Positions 10,675 through 22,970 of a stretch of DNA of 64,000 bases are shown here, one piece after another. Origin of the DNA: Bactericera cockerelli. Taxonomy: Eukaryota > Arthropoda > Insecta > Hemiptera > Triozidae. The stretch spans positions 5,352,374 to 5,416,373 of the forward strand of contig CM044957.1 in the NCBI GenBank assembly GCA_024516035.1. Direction: 5' to 3'. The notes under the pieces were generated by a model. That model did no database searches. It was not told the DNA's origin and saw nothing but the letters and a program-made list of their open reading frames with translations. Numbering within the stretch: position 1 is the stretch's first letter; every line of letters starts with the position of its first letter. Position numbers and translations under genes: made by a program.

Positions 10675-13600
10675 TCAGTGAGCCTCCCCCTTCTCTCCCG
10701 CCACCCGCTTGAAGTCAGCCATCTTGGTGGTCAGAATGGGCGACCCCACCAAGGCGAGGTGAGTGATCACTGTGGTCTCCGCTTCAGTCTGGTTGTCGAT
10801 CACGAAGATCTGAAGGTTCTGAACGTTTTGGAATTTGACGTAGCGCAGATTTATCGGTGACCCGTCCAACTCCTTCTCGGTAACTCTGCGGAGAAAGATG
10901 AGAGAATAAACTAGTTGATCAAACTGATAAGAGCTCACGTCAGATATCACATAAGGGAAGAACTCTTTAGGTAACTACCTTTTGATCTTCAAGAATAAAA
11001 AATGGCCCAAACCGGGCATAGATTTTGACCCATTTCTTAGCCTAGCTCAACGTTGCTTTTCAAAAGTTATCATGGTGACTTACTTTGAAACCCAGCAAAT
11101 TGGGTATTTATTGAAAGGTCTTTAAGTCAAAAGGCAATAACCCTTCCCTTAATTAGGACATATACAAGGCGCGACCCAAAAGTAGCGGGAATTAGGGGTG
11201 GGGGGAACACGGAGGGGGGCATCAGGTTTTCCAGTGATTCTTTTCCAAGCGGCTAATTAATATATAATAATAATAAAAATAAATCATTATTTTGTTTTCT
11301 TTTTTTTTTTACAGAGGACCCATCCTAAGCCATTTTTTAATTGGTTTCTAAGATGATAAATAAATTATTGAAATACTCACTCAAGTTGTTGCACAGCCTG
11401 GTTGGAAGTGGCAGAATCAAAGTCCAAGGTTTTGGGCTGGTTGATGAACAGTTTCAGGGTTTTGGGGCCCTTGTCCGCTGGTGCTTTGATTTTGAGAGAG
11501 TGGATTTTCACGGCTTGGGAGAATGTAAACGAGAGAATCAGCTAGAAGGAAAAAGGAAAAACATTATTATTATTAAATTATTTATTAGATAATAAGACAT
11601 ATAGATAGTAAGACACAATACAAATAATGATATATTTTTTTTTAAATGGAAACATTATGAACAATAAAACGGGGAAAAAATAGATAAAATAATATATACA
11701 CACATATGTCTTAACTAAAGGGAGGGGTTATTGCCAATGGCAATCTCTTCCACCCAACTCATATTTATTTAAAACTGTCAGCACAAGACAGTCAATTATG
11801 GCAATAAAGTCCAAATAATTGGAAAAAGATAGCATAGAAATTGATAGTATTGGGTCCTGAAATTATTTAAAACCATGAAGAGACAAGTATCTGTTCCTCT
11901 GATACCAACACAGGATTTTTACTATGGACCATGCATAATTAAAAAAATCTTGCCTACAAACTTTGATCCGTCATTTAATCAGTACTGAGTTATTATTGCC
12001 CATTTAAAGATATAAAATTGTAAACAGCCTAACACATACATAGGTAGGTACTATAGAAAAGTGTCCAGAGTATCTTGCTCATAATTATAAAGTAAATACT
12101 TTTTACAAATATAACACTTTCTATAGAAATCAAAAATAGGATCCACTTGTTCTTTTCATGTTTCCCAAATGAGTAATTAAATTAACATTCACATAGTTGA
12201 ATTCTTTAAGAGTAAGACAAGAACACAAAAAAGAAGATAAAAAAAATTCAATTCCATAAGACCCATAAAACTCTTCTGGAGCATACCTGTTCATCAGCAT
12301 CCGATTCGAGGTAAGTTTCCGCAGAGTTGAGACAGTTGCTGAATGGATGTGAGTCAGATTCATTGAGAGCCTCACACTGGTTCTTCATGATAAACGAGCT
12401 CAGATCCATCTGTTCAATGAAGAAATATGAATAGATTATAATACAATTAATAGGATTATAATAGGCCAGCCATTGATCATTTTGGATTGCCTACATTTTT
12501 GATACTGAAGCTTTGTAATGAATTACTCCCGAGAAATTTCTAATAATTAGAAATCGGAAGTATTGTGTTCGTTCTGGTAATAAAAAAAAATATTTTTTTG
12601 TCTCTGATATCATTTTTTTTTTTTTTCTTCTTCTTTTTTTCTCATATTTCTGGACGTTTCATAACCTCCTGAGCAACTTTGGTTTTCAGTCTGTCTGTTA
12701 AAAATATTCTTTGTAACGCAAAAATCTCAGAAACTACTGAACAGATTTCAATGAAATATTGTAGACATTTTGTAGATGGTCCCATACAGATTTTTTTTTT
12801 TTTGTAGAATCTAAAATGAAGGAAAAATGGTGTTCTACCATATAAAACAAAGTAAAGATATAATACAATCTGCATAGTTAAGACCAATTTGCAAAACTAC
12901 AAAAAACCATCTCTTCTGATCATCTTATCTTCTCTTCACGTCCACAACTTACCTCACAAAACACACCAGCACACATAATGAGCAATGCTCATATCATATT
13001 TTCTTGAATGGCATTCACAACAAATTTCCAAAGAACAGAACAGCACAGACTAGCATGGTCACAAATGTAAACAGAGCTATATTTTGCATTGGATTCCTCA
13101 AGCACAAGTTGAAGGTGAATCTAGGCTGAAAATGATTTATCCCCCAACAAATATTCAGATTTTGATGTAGGACATAGGTACCTAAATAAGTTTACTATTA
13201 ATTTCCCCTTTCTTCTCGACGTTTTTTTTTTTTCAGCCTTTTTTAAGAAACTGAAAAAAATATTTCATTTTAAAGATGACTATAGTCTGGCTGGGGGACT
13301 TTAAACAGGGAGGAGACCAGCAGTCTGGCTGGGGGACTATAAACAGGGAGTAGACCAGCATTGGCTTGGTTCTGGGGGCCCTTGTCAATTATTAGCCTCC
13401 TTGTAAAGACAGTGGTAGAAGTGCTGAGTCATTCCTCCATTGAGTCTGGCTACCATCGTTCACGATGACGCCACCCTATGATGATGATAGCCATTGGTGC
13501 TGCATAAAGTTGACTGTTGTAATTCTAGTCAAAATGATGGTCTCTAGTTATAACAACATATTCTTGTTTGCAATAAACCATTTTGATAAACTTGGGCTTT

Positions 13601-16502
13601 TTCTTTATAAGCCATTAAACTCTTAGAAAAACTGCTACCTAATCTATCATATTAAGAGTTGGTTAGTCTATCATCTGTATAGTACTCTAGCTAGTGAGAC
13701 ACCAGTCTCCTCCCTGTTGAAACCGCCTGACCTGACCATTACCAAATATCAGTTTGCATTGTTGATCAACAGGGCCCAATATCGAACAACAGTTGCCCCT
13801 CATGCAAACCAATTGAACAGCCAATATGAAATGTTTGATATACTGCAAAAAGAAATAAATACCAAAAGGCAGAGTCATTACCAGATGTTCATACTTACAT
13901 GTCCAGCCACTCCAGACTCATCCCCAGTTTCTTCTCCACCTCCATAGTACTGCTTGATCTTAGCTTCCAGGGTGTTGGGGTCTGCTCCTTGAATGCGGTC
14001 AACTTTGGTCTGTGCAATAAAATAAAAAATTGTTTTGTTGACATAGCTAAGAGTTTCCTACTAGTATTTCTTATCGTTAGTGGTCAAAGTCTCATTTCAT
14101 GCAGTGGGTGGCATGTGAACCAATGCTAACTGGATTTCAAGACTAGCATTAAGTACCATGTTGTTGTTGTATCCAGCTTGGCTACAGTTGGGGAGTGTGA
14201 TGGTTTTCAGCCAAGTTAAGTTGAAAAGTTGGCTTGTTCAGAACCACATATTTCTATGTGCAATCAACCACATGGGCTATTTCTTTTCAAGCCATTAAAC
14301 CCTCAGGAAACTGCAAGCTAGCCCAGCTTGTTAGGGTGGGTTAATCTGTTCTGTTTTATTACCGTATAATGTCCCCCAGCTAGACACCCTCACTGTATAA
14401 TGCCCCCAGCTAGACACATGTACAATGTTTAACATTACATTATCGTAGGCCAACTCTTCTTTCTAAATTGGTTCCGAACCTAGTTTTGTTAGCATACCTT
14501 TTGTTCAATAGAAAACACCTTAACTACCACCCCCTAATTGATGGTATCAACTAACATAACAAAAAGAAGTATAAACATATTCTCACTTTATTTCTAAAAA
14601 AGATGAAAGTGGGCATGGCACTGACTCCCTGTGCAGCAGCTAACTCCTGATTTTGGTCAACATCCACTTTGAAAAACGCAGCATTTGGATATTTCCTAGA
14701 CAGTTGTTCAAAGACAGGTGCTATTCTTTGACATGGACCACACCTGAAATACGCAAAAAATTGAATTGATTAATATCCAATATCTGAAAACTTTATATCT
14801 GATTAAAAGCCTACACTTTAAGGTATGATTGTATTTGGAAAAGAAAGAGAAGATTAATACAAACAAGTATCATACTTGTATTGTTCAGCTGTGAGACTTC
14901 AAAGAAGAAAAAAGGGCTCTGGTGTTGGTTGGACCAGTTGCCCAACCACTACTGAAAGTTTATTGTTGAGTAGTATAACTGAAATTTCTTGAAAAATGCT
15001 TGAATTGACAAGACTCATCAAGAAACCAATTTCTCAGAAGTACAAATTTTTTAATCAATAAATTTACAAGGAGTGCAGTATTCAACTGTCTTGCTGACCA
15101 ACTGTTCATCTTGAGTTGAAATATACAGATTTCAAGTCTTTCCAAGGAAACAATGCTTAGTAAGCTTGGAACTTTCTTTATCACATATTGAATTGAAGTT
15201 TTATTGTAATACAATACAATTAAATAAATCAATCTATTACACAATAGGGAAATAGAAATGAGATGAACTTTATAATTGTAAAATCAATAGAGTAAAAAAA
15301 ATCAATAAAGTATATCAATCAAGTATCAATATATTATATCAATAAAGTAAAAAAATCAATCGTAAAATCAATAATGGAGGTAATGAAATCTAAAGAAAAA
15401 TACACATAATCCAATTTAAAAATAATTTTCTATACTTCATGACTAGGACTAATGAGCCCAATTATTGCAGCAGTAAGCCTAAGACATTATTATGTAAAAA
15501 ATCCTAAATGAGAGGATAACTTAATAATAATAGTAATAGTAAATCTTAAAGGGCAAAGCTATATATTAAGTAAAGCTATTAAGCCCAGAATGTGACATGT
15601 CCCAGCAGGGTTTTGAACCCACAACTTCTGGATTACCAGTCAGATGCCTTGATTACTGAGCTACCAGGATAGACCACGTATGTCACATACCAGTGGCACA
15701 ATTAACAGACAGTGTGCTCAAGAGACTACTGTTTGGAACACTAGTGTTAAATTGTGGTGGTACAACTGGTCCATGCCATGCAAACTTATTTTTCCCACCT
15801 CACAGTTCACACCAGTGGTACAACTAGTTCATTCTGTGCAAAATCATTTGTCCCACTGAAAGGTCAACCTGTCTTGTATATTTTTATTTTTAACACATTG
15901 CATGTCACTTATATTTTGTGTTAGTTTCCTCCCAGGCCTCTCTCCAAAAAGCTAATTACTTATTTTTGCCATAAATTTTTTCTGTAAATAATTTGCGATG
16001 GCTATCGTTTGAAACAGGAGTCCTGTCTCTCACATATGAGAGACAGCAACCAAAAGTGAAAGTTACCGTCTCTCACATATGAGAGACGTGGCACGGAATG
16101 TGTTAACAAGAATTGACATCCTGTCTTTACTACAATATTATTAAAATAAAAATCACATGACTGTAATAGTTTGTTTTGACAACAGCAACAAAAAAAAAAT
16201 ATCTACTTTGTCAGCCTATATTGTTTCCTTTTTTTTTTTTTTTTGCATTTACTGGAGTGGGGAGAATTCGCCTGTTTGTTCTATTCTGTCTAAGTTTGAA
16301 AGTATTTTTATTCCTGGAGTGACATATATGTTCAGCATACATATTTGTCTATTTAAGCATAACATTTACGCGTTCATATGACGTACTAAAGCCATGTAAG
16401 TACTCACCAGGAGGCTGTAAAATCTACAACCACCAGTTTTGTTCCACTGTTATTCAGTTCAGTGTGGAAGTGGGCATCGCTATTGATAACTATGATGGAC
16501 AT
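10675..16502 (-). CDS. TXNL1: Thioredoxin-like protein 1 (thioredoxin + PITH domain), 6 exons
   Basis: Exons in gene order: 16502-16408, 14743-14587, 14009-13899, 12409-12287, 11541-11381, 10885-10675. All have GT-AG borders and fitting phases; the total is 285 residues, close to the roughly 289 of vertebrate TXNL1. Residues 1-110 are a thioredoxin domain with the redox motif WCGPC, its W split across intron 1, and the cis-proline region AMPTFIFF. A linker (QYYGGGEE) leads to the PITH domain (DLSSFI, SFTFSQAVKIHSLKIKAP, KELDGSPINLRYVKFQNVQNL). In other animals TXNL1 is a cytosolic and nuclear redox protein bound to the 26S proteasome through PITH. Introns hold SINEs and a LINE tail. Its 5' end faces RPB6 across 2.9 kb. 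Confidence 0.96.
11560..11757 (-). mobile_element. LINE 3'-tail fragment in TXNL1 intron 4
   Basis: On the minus strand it holds GTTGGGTGGAAGAGATTGCC, then CCTCCCTTTAGTTAAGACAT, and ends in a TAA-type tail. The same block is the 3' UTR of the LINE at 62640-64000, and it recurs at 33920-34115. Confidence 0.65.
12520..12890. repeat. Dispersed repeat in TXNL1 intron 3
   Basis: Contains GGACGTTTCATAACCTCCTGA and a downstream AAACTACTGAACAGATTTCA word. The first word recurs at 35213-35233 next to another element. No ends or coding region could be defined. Confidence 0.4.
13274..13700. repeat. Composite of two dispersed repeat families in TXNL1 intron 3
   Basis: 13283-13500 is a minus-strand copy of family D (CTTGTAAAGACAGTGGTAGA, CATCGTTCACGATGACGCC), also at 20944-21112 and 27570-27705. 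Its end is locally duplicated, since AGTCTGGCTGGGGGACT occurs at about 13285 and 13322. 13515-13700 is a diverged plus-strand copy of family E, also at 14160 and 23343. Confidence 0.6.
14160..14410 (+). repeat. Family E repeat in TXNL1 intron 2
   Basis: TTGTTGTTGTATCCAGCTTG, CTACAGTTGG, ACCACATATTTCTATG and GCTAGCCCAGCTTGTTAGGG occur in the same order at 23343-23530. Just upstream (14095-14155) is a decayed SINE-A head. Confidence 0.6.
15445..15680 (-). mobile_element. SINE-B copy, tRNA-headed, in TXNL1 intron 1
   Basis: The minus strand begins with a tRNA-like head (AGCTCAGTAATCAAGGC, then TGGTAATCCAGAAGTTGTGG and GGTTCAAAACCC). Its body is shared with 33540-33698 and 29155-29235 (TGCTGGAATAATGGGACT type). 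The body is interrupted by an AT-rich insertion of about 70 bases. Confidence 0.7.
16024..16088. repeat. Two identical 20-bp hairpins in TXNL1 intron 1
   Basis: GTCTCTCACATATGAGAGAC occurs at 16024-16043 and 16069-16088. Each has 8-bp arms around CATA, and 25 bases separate them. The paired arms may be remnants of element ends or a regulatory pair; no function is implied. Confidence 0.5.
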
Positions 16503-16935
16503 TGTGGATGGATTCCTCAGGTAACTTCAAAGCTTGATACAAACTTGGTTGAGAGAAATACTAATTAGGGACTGGTGAATAGAATAACAGTTTAGAGAAG
16601 AAAAGAAAACCTAAGATAAGATAAGTGAGAAAATAAAATACAGGTCTTGAATGACAGGAGAATTTTAAATTTTGAAAATTGAAAACATTTCAATTTTCAA
16701 GTTAGCTCGTTGTTAGGTAGAGTCACAGATTTTTCAGACACAGATTTCTATTGCACAGCCGCAAAATTGCATAGCAGTTGGAGAAAATTTCATGGTGAAA
16801 ATAATTGGCCATTAGCTTTTTGTCTATGCATGGTATTAGTTCATTAGTGACTTTATAGTGTAACTCACTGTTAAGTTGAAATCACAGCATGCACCGTTAG
16901 AGTATTGAATTATTACGAGACTATCACAATCATTA

Positions 16936-17417
16936 TACAGGGCATCCATAAAGTCTCACCCAGGCTTGGGTTTCTCGAAAACGACTTAAAATATCAAAAA
17001 ACCCAAAACCAACCAAACCGTATTCCTTTATTTTTAGGATAATTAATTTTCAGCCAAAAAAAATTTGCCTACACGGCCCCAGTCAGGCTGGGCATGGACC
17101 AACTTTAAAATCTTAAATAGAATGGTATGTCTTGTGGCATTTTGTTTTAAAGGTCTCATTGAGAAAAATTCATCACAACAAATTTCAGTAAGCTACAACT
17201 TACCGTTCTCGAGATACAGGTTCGGACGTCCTGCGTAATATCCATATATTTTGACCTATAACCTATAACTCGTAAACCGTTTATCATAGAGAAATTTTTG
17301 GGATTTGGCCATAACTCTTTAACGAAGCAAAATGCCCCACTGCAAGTTTCGCTCATATGATAGTCCACGGTGGGCTGAATCTACCCTCAAAAAATTTGCA
17401 TCTGTATACGGGACACC
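16936..17417. mobile_element. Probable MITE with imperfect TACAGGG ends
   Basis: The left end TACAGGGCATCC and the reverse complement of the right end (TGCAGGGTGTCC) match apart from a few bases. The interior has no protein-coding potential. The ends resemble those of the MITE at 28723-29073 but the interiors differ. A target duplication is not clear. Confidence 0.45.
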
Positions 17418-17556
17418 CTGCATATAAATATATTATTTATGCAGATTTATTGTCATCTCGACTGATTCATAGTCACTTTGTTTCCCTAACGAGAGTCTAA
17501 CTGATGAGTCCAAATAAGGACAAAGCTAGTCTTAGACGGCTCTCTTAGTCTTTTAA

Positions 17557-18784
17557 CCCTACAATGCATGATTTTTTTTTTTCTTTTGAAAAAAAAAATA
17601 TGTTGTTAATTAGGGCTTTCTAATACCTAGAGTATTTTTTTTTTTTTTTTTTTTTTGTCAACCCATTGGGGCATTTTGGCCAAAAACTGGTTTGGGTACC
17701 AGAAGGAACACCATGCATTATAGGGTCTGTCCAAGAGCTAAAATATCAAAATAATAAAATATGTTTGTATTTTTCAGAGTTCCAAAAAACTTTCTTTTAT
17801 TTTCGTTTTAGAAATACAATTTACACTTTTCAAAATATGTAAAGATTTTAATTTTTCAAGATTTTTATGCTTTTAGAACCCATCCATACCAATTTGTATG
17901 TATTTTACAACCAGTTTTGGTTATAGTTATAATGGAAAGATTGGAAAGCAAAGTGACAATTCTTTTGATTGTTATAACAAAGACAAATGTTACATTTAGA
18001 ACACCAGCTGTATGTTTTGGTACACAGTTTGGTAGTTTTTTTATGCTTTTAGTACCTACATATCTATACCAATGATCACAACTAGCTTTGTTTAGTTATT
18101 ATGGAAAGCAAAGTGACAATTCTTATTGTAGTTACAACAAAGATGAATGTTACATTTAGAACACTTGCTGTGTGTTTTGGTACCACAGTTTGGTAGTTTG
18201 CAGGTCATTATCACTGATAAATTGCCTATTCATCACTTAATAATATGTAATCACTCATAAAATGTCTAATCATCACTTGAAATTAAATTTAATAAACTAT
18301 ATTTTAGAAAATTCTAACTACAACCACGAGTAAAAATCACAGATTGACAGAAGTAAACAAAACATTGGACATCAGACTGCTGAGAGATACCACAATGCAC
18401 AGTGGGTACCACAAGGAACAAACACTTTTTCGAACCTGTTGCATTCATCGAAAAAAATATTTGAATATTTTATCGATTTTCTGTTCAATGAATATATTTT
18501 GTGTTATGAAAATATTTTTTTAAATCAAAAATCGATTAAAAATTTCAATTTTTCGATTGTTTGAAAATCGATTTGTACCAACTACTTGCACACTTGGATT
18601 TGTTTACTTCTGCATTTAATATGATACAGATGTCGCACTCTATGAGTAAATTTGATAAATAATATGACGAGTCGGATCTTTGAGAACACTTTGGTAAAAT
18701 AAAAATCTAAAAGAAACTCCTTTTGTAAGACAGAGGGCGACACAAGTGGTTTGTTCCACCTGAGACCCACGATGCACTGTAGGG
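17557..18784. mobile_element. Degenerate piggyBac-type transposon with TTAA target duplication
   Basis: Flanked by TTAA at 17553-17556 and 18785-18788. Terminal inverted repeats CCCTACAATGCAT (left) and CCCTACAGTGCAT (right, reverse complement) differ at one base. TTAA duplication and CCC-type ends are diagnostic of piggyBac. At 1228 bp it is far shorter than an autonomous copy. Subterminal words (GGTACCAGAAGGAACACC near 17695, GGTACCACAAGGAACAAAC near 18403) repeat inside. A direct duplication of about 165 bp (17870-18040 and 18040-18205) covers a transposase zinc-binding tail. Confidence 0.8.
18092..18202 (-). pseudogene. Remnant of piggyBac transposase C-terminal cysteine-rich domain
   Basis: On the minus strand an open stretch of 37 codons ends at a stop (18094-18092). 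It has the spacing C-x4-C-x7-C-x2-C-x3-H-x-C-C-x5-C-x4-H (for example CSKCNIHLCC and KNCHFAFH), matching the family's C-terminal zinc-binding domain. A second, more decayed copy with the same cysteine ladder (CSKCNICLCY) lies at about 17905-18035. The catalytic core is absent, so this is a relic. Confidence 0.7.
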
Positions 18785-19446
18785 TTAAGGTATATGATAT
18801 AGACAAGTGAAGTTTTTAATCTTATGACTATGAATTAGTCCAGATGACAATGAATCCTAGTCTCATATTATAAATATATAATTGTTACATATTGGATATT
18901 GAATGTCAAACAAGTTGAATTTAGAGACTATCACAATGAAATGATATGCACAATACATGCTAAAGCCCTATGTTTGGACGCGAGCTGATTTTTATTTAAT
19001 AATAATAAACATGTAGGTACTTACGGTTAAACAACATATTATACCTAACAAAGTAGGTTTTAGTATTTGTAAGTATGTAGGTTGTAGGTAGATAGGTAGG
19101 TATAATAAAATTATATTGTTGATCTTCTCATCTCACAAAAAACAATAGAACTCTGTATCAGATTCTGTTCACGTCACAGGCTTCTGTGAACTGAACAGAT
19201 TTTTTAATGGCGGGAAATTTTGAAAAAACATTTAAAATATTTTTTTGTCCAAAAAATTAATTTGGAATTTATTACGTGATTTAAATCAATTATCTAATAT
19301 TTGTCAATATTAAGTATACAAAACATCATCATATCTTCAAGTTACAGGAAATTTTACCCATCACTGGTTTTGGATTACCACTACCCGCATAGCTACTTCA
19401 CCAGCACAGATTATTGTACTCCTTGTCCACACATTAGAGAGAAGCC

Positions 19447-21857
19447 ATGGCTGATGATTTTGAACATGATGAGTAAGTTACCTCTACACTCGAGATCTGT
19501 CTTTCATCAGTTAATGATAGGTTCCTTTGCAAGGACGAAGGAAATGTTTTGAAATGATGCTCTGTTACAACTGTGTATTCATCTCTCAGACGAGTATGAT
19601 CAACTCAGCCCTGTCAACATACCATGCAATAGTCAATGCTAACCCAGGAAATAATTTCAGAATAACATGATCTATGATTAGGTACTCTTACGATTACAGA
19701 GCTTGGTCCAAAAACCAAGTCTGAGTTCTGTCATTGCTCTTGGATTGAATTTCTGACATGTTCTTGACCTAGTCACTTTGTTTTTCTTACATGTTCTGCA
19801 CCAACCAACTACCTTCTTTATTCACCTCTGATCCACATTGAGCATTTAGCAAACAACTTTAGTGTGCACTGGTAGTAGAGTGGTTAACACACTAGTCTGG
19901 TAATCCAGGTAGTGTAGGGATCCATTGGTTTGAATCCCACCCAGTGCCTGAATTTTTCTTCATTGGTTTGATTTTGTGACCACATAATAAAAAGATTGAG
20001 TATTAGGTGGTAGACAATGCTTTGAACATTAACCTTGCCTGGTGGTTACCTTCAACATATATCCATGTTTGATCAACCATTATGAGGACTTAGGAAACTG
20101 CAAGCTAGCCTGGCTTGTAAGGGTTAGTTTGTCTTCTCCCTGTTAAACATGCTCCAGCCAGACTAACAAACAGTGAATATTTCAGTTAATTGGTTGAATG
20201 GATTAAATATTTTATATAAAAAAAACCCCTTGTTTTCAGTGCTGGAGATGACTTTGACGATGTTGAGGAGGATCCAGAAATTGAAGACATTATTGATGAA
20301 AATGAAGTAAGTTTTCTATTACAAGTCTCTAAAATTGAAATAAAAATAATCCATTTTTTCATTATTATTTTTAATAGGTAATGTATACAAGCCAACACTA
20401 GCACTATGCTGAATGGGTTGCTTACACTTTTTTCCTTTCTTTTTTACAGTTTCCAAAATCTTCTTTTATGTATTATTAATTTCTCCTTTAGTTTATTCTT
20501 ATTCTTACTTACCATGTATTCTTATTCTTACCATCCTATGTATGTCTTATAAAAACTAATACAAAAAAGAAAAAAGTATTTAATTTTTTTTTGTAGGTAT
20601 TATCAATATTTAGAGGGAGAATTACGAACTTAGGTTTATGTGAAAACCAAGTTTCTCTTTATGCTAAAGTAATTTTTGAAGATAGTATTAAAAGGTCTCT
20701 ATGATGTTGAGATTTTTGTATACATTTTTGATGACACAGTGGGAAAACTTCATTATATCTGTGGAAGTAAATGGTAAAACTGCTGTGATAAATTACACCA
20801 TTGATCTGACAAGTAGGTAAAATCTAATTTAGCTATTAAAAAAAAACTGGTGAATCCAACTACAATGTCAATAAACAAGGTTATCCCTATATTCTTACAG
20901 TTTGCTTAACCTAAAGGATTTGCCCCATCTTTCAAAAGTTTATATCATCATCATCATAAGGTGGCATCATTGTGAACGATTGTAGCCTAATGACAGTGGA
21001 GTAATGACTTAGCCCTTCTACCACTGTCTTGAGAAGGAGGCTAATAAATTGACAAGGGCCACCAGAACCAAGCCAATGCTGGTCTACTCCCTGTTTATAG
21101 TCTCCCAGCCAGTATTTTTGTGTACTAAATAAATGGAATTAAATATGAATGTACAATGTACATCATAGGTCTTTTTAATTTTGACTAATCCTTTGTTTTT
21201 CTTCAGGAGGAAAACATTGACATCCTACCTTCATCTGAGGCAGGTGGTGGAGTCAATAGAGAGAACAGAATTACCACCCAGTACATGACAAAGTAAGTTT
21301 ATTATTTAAACATAGTTTTTGTACCAACCTCAGTAGCTCAATTGATAAGGCAGAACCTGGAGTTGGATGGTTTGAGTCCCAAGAACAGAAAAAATTAGTA
21401 ATGCTAGTTTGAGTAGCTATGATGTCATGTATTATGATTGTGTTTTAATACCAAAACATGATATAAAATAATAATAACAAAAATAATGAGCACAAATCTA
21501 GTAAGCCTAGAACATAGTACCTCTTTGTGATTTTATTTGTTATCAAACCCACAAGTTGATTAAAATTGTGGGTTTAGATTGAATTTGAATTCAATTGATT
21601 TATTTATTTATTTCTATATCCCCTCCTTGTGTTGTTTATTCCTCAGATACGAGCGGGCGCGAGTGTTGGGCACCCGAGCTCTGCAGATAGCCATGTGCGC
21701 CCCTGTGATGGTGGAGCTGGAGGGAGAGACGGACCCGCTGCAGATAGCTATGAAGGAGCTGAAACAGCGCAAGATTCCCATCGTCATCCGGAGGTATCTG
21801 CCGGACAACAGCTACGAGGACTGGGGCATTGATGAGCTGAAAATCATTGACCGCTGA
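19447..21857 (+). CDS. Polr2F: RNA polymerase I/II/III shared subunit RPB6 (RPABC2), 4 exons
   Basis: Exons 19447-19472, 20240-20306, 21207-21292 and 21647-21857 join in phase to 129 residues, the usual length (Drosophila about 131). An acidic N-terminus (MADDFEHDD..., [16 protein letters not shown]) precedes the conserved core: [60 protein letters not shown], ending [11 protein letters not shown]6 is a common subunit of all three nuclear RNA polymerases; it anchors the clamp and assembles with the largest subunit. The last exon is markedly GC-rich against its surroundings, typical of a conserved housekeeping exon. Intron 1 carries SINE-A, and intron 3 a tRNA-like fragment. Confidence 0.97.
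19863..20056 (+). mobile_element. SINE-A copy in RPB6 intron 1
   Basis: A-box region (TGGTAGTAGAGTGGTTAA), B-box (GGTTTGAATCCC), then the family body through GCCTGGTGGTTACCTTC. It is a plus-strand copy and one of the clearest heads of the family. It is followed by the tail of a family E repeat to about 20165. Confidence 0.8.
20944..21112 (+). repeat. Family D repeat in RPB6 intron 2
   Basis: Begins CATCATCATAAGGTGGC, then AACGATTGTAGCC, CTACCACTGTCTTGAG, AAGGAGGCTAATAA and CCACCAGAACCAAGCCAATG, ending near CAGCCAG. Same order as 27570-27705 and the inverse of 13283-13500. Confidence 0.65.
21313..21440 (+). mobile_element. tRNA-headed SINE fragment in RPB6 intron 3
   Basis: Has an A-box-like AGTAGCTCAATTGATAAGGC and a B-box-like TGGTTTGAGTCCC. 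A related minus-strand head is at 24762-24838. The head matches neither SINE-A nor SINE-B, so it is probably a third family. Confidence 0.55.
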
Positions 21858-22757
21858 AAGCACTTTTTTAATGTTTGATATTAAAAACTCGAAATAATTT
21901 TTAAGTTGTTGAGTTGATGAGTTTGTAATTGCCATGGTTTTTGTTGTTGTATTACTGGAACAATTCTTTTTTAAACTGATGACAAAATTGGGACTCTACT
22001 CTTCACTCTACCGTCCGACGCTGGCAGTAAATTTACTTGAAATAGACACCATTGCCAAGTGATGTAGCGCACTAAGCTAACACTAAGGGGTGACCAAGGT
22101 TCCAATCTCAGCTCTGTAGAAAATTTCTACTCTACCTATATGGAATGTCCGGAGTCCACTTATACCTCGTGAGGAAAAATGAGGATTTGTATAAGTATTG
22201 ACCAGTTTACCAGAAAATTTCTGTGCTGCCCAGAAAAAATGTAAAGAGGCCTTGTGTTTCACCACAGAAAAAGTATACTCTAATATTACTAATTCACTCT
22301 ATGTTTGTATAGTTTGAAGAGATAATTGTCTCACAATTTTGAAGAATAAATTTTGTGAAATATCATGTGCTTAGTTTTGGATTTTCTTTTGTATAATCTA
22401 AGGGTTTTTTGTGATCAGTGTAGGTTTTCATGCTACGCAGCACGTGTTACACCATTGGTTTTTCCTTTTTCACATGTTACTTTGGTTAATATTAGAATTC
22501 TGTGTCTATTTGTCTAAAATGAAAAAAAAAAAACCAAATTACCACGTGATTTAGCATAAAATATTACACTGTTTTGATTCCGCAGTTTTATCACTTATAT
22601 CTTAAACCAGGGAAAAGTCCATGATTCCGCGGGGTCAAGATCAACGATCCGTTTGAAGTATCGAGTAAGGGGTCTAATTATTTTTGTAGATTTTGATGTA
22701 GATTTTTAATTAAAAATATACATGTAAATTTTACTTACTCACTGATAAAAATTATAG

Positions 22758-22970
22758 TAATAATAACACTCTAGTGGAAGTTATCCACCAGGCGAGGTTA
22801 ACGCTCAAAGCATTTTCTACCACCTAACCCTCAGAGTCTTATTATTATGTGGTCACAAACTCAAATTAATGAGGAAAAATTCATGCACTGGGTGGGATTC
22901 GAACCGACGGATCCCTACACTACCTGAATTACCAGACTAGCGCGTTAACCACTTGACTACCAATGCACGC
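22758..22970 (-). mobile_element. SINE-A copy, best preserved
   Basis: On the minus strand: GTGCATTGGTAGTCAAGTGG (A-box), GGTTCGAATCCC (perfect B-box), then the body and a TTATTATT tail. This is the best reference copy in the window, about 210 bp. Confidence 0.85.

Larger units (their letters stand above)
16503..19446. other. Intergenic region between divergent TXNL1 and RPB6
   Basis: Holds a probable MITE (16936-17417) and a piggyBac-type relic (17557-18784). Only about 430 bases upstream of TXNL1 and 660 upstream of RPB6 are free of recognised elements. TAGGTAGG-type microsatellite is at 19075-19105. No TATA box was convincing at either start. Confidence 0.6.

Noticed and set aside
12130..12375. 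81-codon minus-strand frame starting MRLSMNLTHIHSATV
   Set aside because: Out-of-frame reading of TXNL1 exon 4, whose true frame reads MDLSSFIMKNQCEALNES and joins its neighbours in phase.
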